Positions 52,541-57,623 of a DNA stretch of 57,623 nucleotides are shown here, piece after piece. Both the position numbers and the translations under genes were made by a program. Within the stretch, counting starts at the first letter, position 1. Every line of letters starts with the position of its first letter. Source of the stretch: Gemmatimonadales bacterium (GTDB lineage Bacteria > Gemmatimonadota > Gemmatimonadetes > Longimicrobiales > Gaopeijiaceae); assembly GCA_007695225.1 (NCBI GenBank), contig REED01000146.1, positions 1-57,623 on the forward strand, written 5' to 3'. The notes under the pieces were generated by a model. The model ran no database searches. It was given only the letters and a program-made list of their open reading frames with translations, and was not told the DNA's origin.

Positions 52541-53092
52541 TCAGTTCCCGGCATCCCCGGCGATGGCCCGGAGCAGGTCTGTGGTGGTAACGATCCCCAA
52601 CAGTTGCCCGGACTCCACCACCAGGGCCCGGTGGATCCCCCGATTCAGGAGCAACCGGGCCAGGGCGGCGATTCCTTCATCGGGACCGATGGTGATGGGT
52701 GCCGGGGTCATGATGTCCTCCACGGCGTATCCGTCGAAGACGCCTTCGGGGAGGCTTCGGATCCGGTCCCGGACATCCACGATCTTACCCTTGGGCGTCA
52801 GATAGTAGGCGATGAGCTCACCTTCCACCGGCCCATCCAGGAAGGCGGTGGCCTCATCGGCCACTCCGTGGGTTCCCAGCCCCCATCGCACCGCTTCGGG
52901 TACATCGCTAAGATCCCGAGAGAGGCGAAGTACGTCCCGCAGTGTGACGATCCCCACCAGAAGTTCGTCGGCATCCACCACGGGGACGCCGGTGATCCCA
53001 TGCTGATCCAGTAGGCGCACAAGGTCGGCCACCGAAGCCACCGGGGGAATGGTGTAGAGGTCCACCTGCATGAGGTCGCGAACCAAGGTCAT
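52541..53092 (-). CDS. CBS-domain-pair protein
   Basis: A 183-residue protein made of two CBS motifs and little else. The first is LMQVDLYTIPPVASVADLVRLLDQHGITGVPVVDADELLVGIVTLRDVL. The second begins VEDIMTPAPITIGPDEGIAALARLLLNRGIHRALVVESGQLLGIVTTTDLL (only short parts quoted by key residues: DIMTPAP, HRALVV, GIVTTTDLL). CBS pairs bind adenine nucleotides and sense energy state. Between them is an acidic linker of about 60 residues. The start at 53092 is ATG with AGTAATTCGTC upstream, so no strong ribosome site. No partner enzyme is adjacent; target unknown. Confidence 0.9.
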   Translation of the reverse strand: MTLVRDLMQVDLYTIPPVASVADLVRLLDQHGITGVPVVDADELLVGIVTLRDVLRLSRDLSDVPEAVRWGLGTHGVADEATAFLDGPVEGELIAYYLTPKGKIVDVRDRIRSLPEGVFDGYAVEDIMTPAPITIGPDEGIAALARLLLNRGIHRALVVESGQLLGIVTTTDLLRAIAGDAGN

Positions 53093-53376
53093 GACGAATT
53101 ACTCCGGTCTTGAGGGGAGAGCGTCGGTCCCCGGACGGTCCGGACATGGCCTGGACGTCGTCGGGGTTCCCGGGGCTGGCGCCCGCCAACGCAAGGGACA
53201 TGCCCCCTCCTCAGATGGCCCTCACCCACCCCTGGATGGCCTCGCGATAACCCGAGGAGGGATCGATGAGCCTCGTGGTCAGCCACGGGGTCTCTCCCTG
53301 TTGGGATAAAGCGTCCCAATCGCTCCCGGCCCCGGGACAGTTGGTGCCCCTGTTGGAGGTGACCCGGCGGCAGGGC
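53093..53376. other. 284-bp gap with one hairpin and no clear gene
   Basis: A perfect TTGGGA/TCCCAA hairpin (53301-53319) lies 57 nt after the stop of the TPR gene and may end its transcript. A minus-strand ATG at 53201 has GGAGGGGG before it, but its 97-codon frame overlaps the CBS gene in the wrong frame. No other structure seen. Confidence 0.4.
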
Positions 53377-55032
53377 TCAGCGGTCCCGGCCCAGCGCCTC
53401 CCGGGCGGCCTGGAGATCCGGGCGTTCCGGGTCCGCGGAGGAGAGGAGTTCCAGGAGTTCGGTATAGTGGCGCCGGGCGATCTCGGACTCGCCGGCCGCC
53501 TGTGCGGCCTTGGCTGCTCCGTGGAGGGCCCGGGCACGGCGAGGCTCCTGGACCAGGGTGGCCTCATAGGCGGTGAGGGCATCCCGGGGGCGCTCCAGTT
53601 CCAGGAAGAGATCGCCCAGGAGTTCCCGTGCCGGCAGGAGGGGACCCGGTGTCACGGGGTGCTTCTCCACTGTGGCCTCCAGATCAGCAGCTTCCACCGC
53701 GAGACGGAGGGCGCCGGCATGATCTCCCCGGGCCCACTCAGCCCAGGCCGAGGCCGCGAGCCGCTGGGCCTCCACCACCGTGGCCCAGTAGGAGTCCCCA
53801 TCCTCCTGCAGCCGGTCCCGGAGCGTCGTCAACACCTCCAGCTCTTCATCCGCCCTGGACAGTTCCCCGGCCCGTGCCGCTCCCAGGGCTCTCCCGAACC
53901 GGGGGACGGCCTCCACGAAGGCCGGAGACTCCGGGGGAATGGGTAGTTCCATGGCTTCCCGCCACCGGTTCCGCTCCAGCGCGTATCGGGTGTGCATGGC
54001 GGCGAAGTTGTACCCGATGACCCCCACGTAGAAGGTGTCGTCGATCTCCCTTGCACGGGTCACGATCTCCCCTGCGGCCCGGTCCTGCCCCAGTTGGAGA
54101 TGGGCGTAGACCATGTAGTCCATGGGGTGGACCGCGGCATCGGGATCGGGCTCGGCCTGGGCGGACCGGGCATTCGTGTGGATGGACTCTTCCCAGTATC
54201 CGAGTCGGGTGAAGATGTGGGAGGGCATGTGAAGAGCATGGGGGGCCGCTGGGGCGATCTCGGCATAACGGAGTGCGGCTTCCAGGCCCTTCTCGGCGAT
54301 GGGAGGCGCATCGAAGGCGTGGATCAGGTAATGGATGAGACCGGGATGATCCGCGTGGTCCGCCATCAGCGGTTCCATCACCTCGGCGGCGTGGAGTTGA
54401 CGCTGGAAGGTGAGATCGTCCGGAGGCGCGTTGGCCACCACGATTCGACCGTAGAAGAAGACGATCTCCGGATCGTCGGGGTAGGCCTCCATGAGCTCTC
54501 TGAGGACCTCTTCGTGGGCCGCCATCCGCGCCAGGTGGTGGCTCCCCGCTTCCTCGTCGAAGAGCACCTCGGCAGCCCTGAGCCACCCTCTCTCCTTTTC
54601 CGTCATGGTTCCGTCCAGCCTCCTGGCCTCGGCAAGGGCCGTCCGGGCCACGGCGACCCGCTGCGGGGTGGGGGCGCCTCGAGCCATGGGATTCCCCCAG
54701 GCCGTCATGGCTCGGCCCCAGTGGGCCATCCCACAGGAGGGATCGGCCTCTCCAATCTCCCGGAACGCCACATCCGCCTCGGCGAACCAGAAGGAATGGA
54801 GCATGGCCATCGCTTCCTCGAAGGCGGGCTGCACTTCCTCCGCGCAGGAGACGGGGAAGGAGACGGAGCCCAGGAGTTGGCCTGACTCCGAACCATGCCC
54901 GCCATGGTGGTCATGGTCCTGGAGGGCGGCGAGGGGTCCCGCCGCCGCGGTGGCCAGGAGGACCAGCGCGGGAAGGAGCAGCGCGGAAGGAATGGCGAGT
55001 CGGGGACGGCCCTGGGGGAGGGTCGGGAACAT
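53377..55032 (-). CDS. exported tetratricopeptide-repeat protein with conserved histidine motifs (paralogue)
   Basis: A 551-residue exported protein. The signal ends near GPLAALQ and is followed by a His/Gly/Asp stretch (DHDHHGGHG). The rest is TPR-like: FEEAMAMLHSFWFAEADVAFREI and PSCGMAHWGRAMTAW near the N-terminus, C-terminal repeats such as PRDALTAYEATLVQEPRRARALHGAA. The centre holds HPGLIHYLIHA (first His at 229) and HMPSH (first His at 268), the same 39 residues apart as in the gene at 190-1854. The pattern HPGxxHxxIHAx20+AxHxxHMPSH is found in a widespread but uncharacterised protein family, in my recollection. Divergent from the amidohydrolase gene. Confidence 0.82.
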   Translation of the reverse strand: MFPTLPQGRPRLAIPSALLLPALVLLATAAAGPLAALQDHDHHGGHGSESGQLLGSVSFPVSCAEEVQPAFEEAMAMLHSFWFAEADVAFREIGEADPSCGMAHWGRAMTAWGNPMARGAPTPQRVAVARTALAEARRLDGTMTEKERGWLRAAEVLFDEEAGSHHLARMAAHEEVLRELMEAYPDDPEIVFFYGRIVVANAPPDDLTFQRQLHAAEVMEPLMADHADHPGLIHYLIHAFDAPPIAEKGLEAALRYAEIAPAAPHALHMPSHIFTRLGYWEESIHTNARSAQAEPDPDAAVHPMDYMVYAHLQLGQDRAAGEIVTRAREIDDTFYVGVIGYNFAAMHTRYALERNRWREAMELPIPPESPAFVEAVPRFGRALGAARAGELSRADEELEVLTTLRDRLQEDGDSYWATVVEAQRLAASAWAEWARGDHAGALRLAVEAADLEATVEKHPVTPGPLLPARELLGDLFLELERPRDALTAYEATLVQEPRRARALHGAAKAAQAAGESEIARRHYTELLELLSSADPERPDLQAAREALGRDR

Positions 55033-55247
55033 GTGGGTCTCCGGTTCCGGTGGGTGATGAGGGGAAAGGTGGGAAGGGGCCGACCCCTAAGGCAAGGACC
55101 ATGGGCTCAAAGGGGCGGGGGCTTCACCTTCCAGGCCGCTGGACACCATTCTATTTTTCCCTACAGGACCCGACGCCCCCCACCGCCCCATCGCTACCCG
55201 ACCCATCGCCGATCTCCGACTGTCCCGTCTCCGACAGGAGTTGACCC

Positions 55248-57623
55248 ATGCCCCTGGTTTCCCGCCTTTCCCTCCGACCGATCCTCACGGCCCTCCTGCT
55301 CGGGGTGGTCCTCCCCCTGGGCGTCGGGGCCCAGGAAGGGGACGGGGACGCCAGCACCCCCACCGACCTCCCGCTGGAGGGGGCCGAGGGGACCCGTTCC
55401 CTCTCCTTCACCACCGACGAGGGAAGCTGGATTTCCCTGGATGTGAGCCCCGACGGGGAACGGATCGTCTTCGATCTCCTGGGCGACCTCTACCTCATGC
55501 CCATCACCGGGGGCGAGGCCACCCGCCTGACCCGGGGGATGGGCTACAACGCCCAGCCCCGATTCAGCCCCGACGGGGAACGGGTCGTCTTCATCTCCGA
55601 CCGGGATGGGGGAGAGAACGTCTGGATCCTCTCCTTGGACCTCTCCGATACGGTCCAGATCACCCGGGGAAAGAACGAAGCCTACCTGAGTCCGGTCTTC
55701 ACTCCCGACGGGGAGTACGTGGTGGTCTCGAAGGGGCCCCGGGCCCAGAAGCCCTGGCTCTACCACGTGGAGGGCGGGACCGGCGCCGCCCTCTTCACCG
55801 AACCGGAGAACCTCCGGGCCACGGGGCTCAATTTCGGACCGGACGGGCGCTACCTCTGGTTCGCCCAGCGCACCGGAGCCTGGCAGTACAACGCCGCCTT
55901 CCCCCAGTACCAGCTCGCCGTCTATGACCGTGAGCGGGGGACCCGGACCGTCATGAGCTCCCGGTACGGCTCCGCCTTCCGCCCGGTCCTCTCCCCGGAC
56001 GGACGATGGCTCGTCTACGGCTCCCGCCATTTCGCCGACACGGGGCTCCGGATCCGGGACCTGCAGTCGGGAGAGGAACGGTGGCTGGCGTATCCGGTGC
56101 AGCGGGACGAACAGGAATCCATCGCCGAACTGGATGTCCTTCCTGGCTACGCCTTCACCCCCGATTCCCGACACCTGGTGGCTTCCTTTGGGGGGAAGAT
56201 CTGGCGACTCCCGGTGGAAGGGGAGCAGCCCGAGCCGGAGAACATCCCCTTCACCGTGGAGGTGGAGCGTGAGATGGGACCCGAGGTCCGCTTCGACTAC
56301 CCGGTGGAGGACAGCCCCACCCTGTTGGCCCGGCAGATCCGGGACGCGGTCCCCTCACCCGACGGGAACCGCCTGGCCTTCACGGCCCTAAACCGCCTCT
56401 ACGTCATGGACCTCCCCTCGGGGGAGCCCCGACTCGTGGCGGCCTCCGACGAGGCCAACCACCACCAGCCCGTCTGGTCCCCGGATGGACAGGATCTGGT
56501 CTTTGTGAGCTGGAACGACGAGGAGGGAGGACACCTGTGGCGGGTGGCGGCCCAGGGCCAGCAGGCCCCCCGACGCCTCACTACCACGCCGGCCTTCTTC
56601 CGGGACCTGGCCTGGTCTCCCGACGGGGAGCGGGTCGTCGCCATTCGGGCCGCCGCCCGGGACGTGCAGGAGAACCGGGGCGGCTTCGGGGGCGGTCTCG
56701 CCCAGGAGTTCGTCTGGGTCCCCGCCGAGGGAGGCGAGGTGCGGAGCATCGCCCCGTCGGGCGGGCGGAGTGGCCTCCACTTCGCCGGGGATTCGGAGCG
56801 GATCTTCGCGTCCAACGCCTCGGACGGGCTCGTCTCCTTCCGCTGGGATGGGACGGACGAACGGGAGCACATGAAGGTCACCGGACCCACCGTTCCAGGG
56901 GCCACCCAGCCCCTCCAGGCGAGTCGTCTCTACATGGCTCCGGACCGGAATCGGGCGCTGGCGGTGCTGGACGTGGACCTCTACGTGGTCACCGTACCCC
57001 AGGTGGGCGCCACCGCCCCCACCGTCTCGGTGGCGACGCCTGAGACCGCGGCGTTCCCCGTCCGGAAGCTCACCGACATCGGGGGGCAGTTCCCGGTGTG
57101 GAGCTCGAACGGGGAGCGGATCCACTGGTCCATTGGCCGGACCCACTTCATCCACGACCTGGCCGAGGCCCGGGCGGCCGAAGCGGCGGCCGAGGCCGAG
57201 GCCCGGGAGCGTGGAGAGGATCCGGATGCCCAGGAGGAGAACGAGGAGAATGGGGACGACCCCGTCTATACCCCCCGGGAAATCCACATCACGGTGGAAG
57301 CCGAGCGGGACATCCCCCAGGGAGTGGCCGTCCTCCGGGGAGGGCGGGCCATCACCATGCGGGGACACGAGATCATCGAGGACGCGGACATCCTGATCCG
57401 GGACAACCGCATCGAGGCCATCGGTCCCCGGGGCCAGGTGGAGATCCCCGCCGGGGCCCACGAGGTGGAACTGGAGGGCCGCACGGTGGTGCCCGGGTTC
57501 GTGGACATCCACTATCACACCCAGTGGCTCATCACCGACATCCACAGTACCCAGGTCTGGCAGTACCTCCCGAATCTGGCCTACGGTGTGACCCTGGCGC
57601 ACGATGTCCAGACGGCCACCACC
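55248..57623 (+). CDS. exported amidohydrolase with N-terminal TolB-like propeller (3' end outside window)
   Basis: 792 residues are visible and the frame runs off the right edge. The ATG at 55248 has AGGAG seven bases upstream and gives a signal ending VGAQEG. A beta-propeller of TolB/WD40-like repeats follows: LDVSPDGERIVFDLLGDLYLMPITGG, PRFSPDGERVVFISDRDG, FTPDGEYVV, LSPDGRWLVYGS, and more to about residue 610. A Glu/Ala-rich linker (EARAAEAAAEAEARERGED) leads to an amidohydrolase domain that opens ILIRDNRIEAIGP and contains the metal motif VDIHYHTQW. The propeller-hydrolase order is common in exported amidohydrolases; the substrate, possibly peptides, is unknown. Confidence 0.9.
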   Translation, partial: MPLVSRLSLRPILTALLLGVVLPLGVGAQEGDGDASTPTDLPLEGAEGTRSLSFTTDEGSWISLDVSPDGERIVFDLLGDLYLMPITGGEATRLTRGMGYNAQPRFSPDGERVVFISDRDGGENVWILSLDLSDTVQITRGKNEAYLSPVFTPDGEYVVVSKGPRAQKPWLYHVEGGTGAALFTEPENLRATGLNFGPDGRYLWFAQRTGAWQYNAAFPQYQLAVYDRERGTRTVMSSRYGSAFRPVLSPDGRWLVYGSRHFADTGLRIRDLQSGEERWLAYPVQRDEQESIAELDVLPGYAFTPDSRHLVASFGGKIWRLPVEGEQPEPENIPFTVEVEREMGPEVRFDYPVEDSPTLLARQIRDAVPSPDGNRLAFTALNRLYVMDLPSGEPRLVAASDEANHHQPVWSPDGQDLVFVSWNDEEGGHLWRVAAQGQQAPRRLTTTPAFFRDLAWSPDGERVVAIRAAARDVQENRGGFGGGLAQEFVWVPAEGGEVRSIAPSGGRSGLHFAGDSERIFASNASDGLVSFRWDGTDEREHMKVTGPTVPGATQPLQASRLYMAPDRNRALAVLDVDLYVVTVPQVGATAPTVSVATPETAAFPVRKLTDIGGQFPVWSSNGERIHWSIGRTHFIHDLAEARAAEAAAEAEARERGEDPDAQEENEENGDDPVYTPREIHITVEAERDIPQGVAVLRGGRAITMRGHEIIEDADILIRDNRIEAIGPRGQVEIPAGAHEVELEGRTVVPGFVDIHYHTQWLITDIHSTQVWQYLPNLAYGVTLAHDVQTATT

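Noticed and set aside
53093-53201. Minus-strand ORF from 53201 with a good Shine-Dalgarno
   Set aside because: Most of the 97-codon frame overlaps the CBS gene in another frame and shows no recognisable motif.

Overview
The window is a strongly G+C-rich stretch of bacterial chromosome with no rRNA, tRNA, CRISPR, insertion sequence or phage gene that I can see. The gene mix suggests a heterotrophic Gram-negative of the Gemmatimonadota type. It has SusC/SusD-like and Oar-like TonB-dependent receptors, many exported lipoproteins, exported M14 and M20 peptidases, TldD, a TolB-propeller amidohydrolase, and small lipoproteins of a kind I associate with that phylum. The phylum assignment is inference from gene content; I could not run a marker-gene search.

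Layout. 0.2-8 kb: an exported TPR protein, a PP2C phosphatase, an exported M20 hydrolase and an exported M14 peptidase. 8-12 kb: a proB-proA-aminotransferase operon. 12-16.7 kb: thiC behind a TPP riboswitch and a canonical intrinsic terminator, a family-5 uracil-DNA glycosylase and a Tat-exported TldD-like protease. 16.7-24.2 kb: a four-gene minus-strand operon, SusC receptor - SusD lipoprotein - small lipoprotein with a 16-nt homopolymer in its signal peptide - seven-heme TPR lipoprotein. 24.4-31.2 kb: a second M14 peptidase, an exported RidA lipoprotein divergent from a CASTOR/POLLUX-like ion channel, an NmrA-like reductase and a small lipoprotein. 31.4-42.4 kb: a TonB receptor with an RBS-sequestering leader, the wreck of a GltD-like/KorA/KorB operon, a Tat-exported class V aminotransferase, a KamA-like radical SAM protein and an Oar-like receptor. 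42.7-46.6 kb: an ImuB-like polymerase, DUF6504, pterin dehydratase, glycosyltransferase and YfcE-like phosphodiesterase, mostly with 4-nt overlaps. 46.7-51.7 kb: a TetR-led small membrane operon divergent from a DedA-flavoprotein fusion followed by cfa. 51.9-57.6 kb: a cytochrome c, a CBS protein, a second exported TPR protein paralogous to the first, and an amidohydrolase cut by the window edge.

How it fits together. Much of the coding capacity serves the envelope: import through three TonB-dependent receptors, and breakdown of peptides outside the cytoplasm by M14, M20 and TldD proteins. Electron carriers also face outward. The amino-acid genes (proBA, aminotransferases, aminomutase) could process the imported material. 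Control is largely at RNA level where I can read it: a TPP riboswitch, competing leader hairpins before two receptors, a leader ORF before TetR, and GC-rich hairpins without U-tracts at gene ends.

The most unusual items are the SusCD/heptaheme operon with its possible phase-variable tract, the four-segment leader of the 34.1 kb receptor, the deletion-fused KorAB remnant, and the two TPR paralogues whose histidine motifs keep identical spacing.
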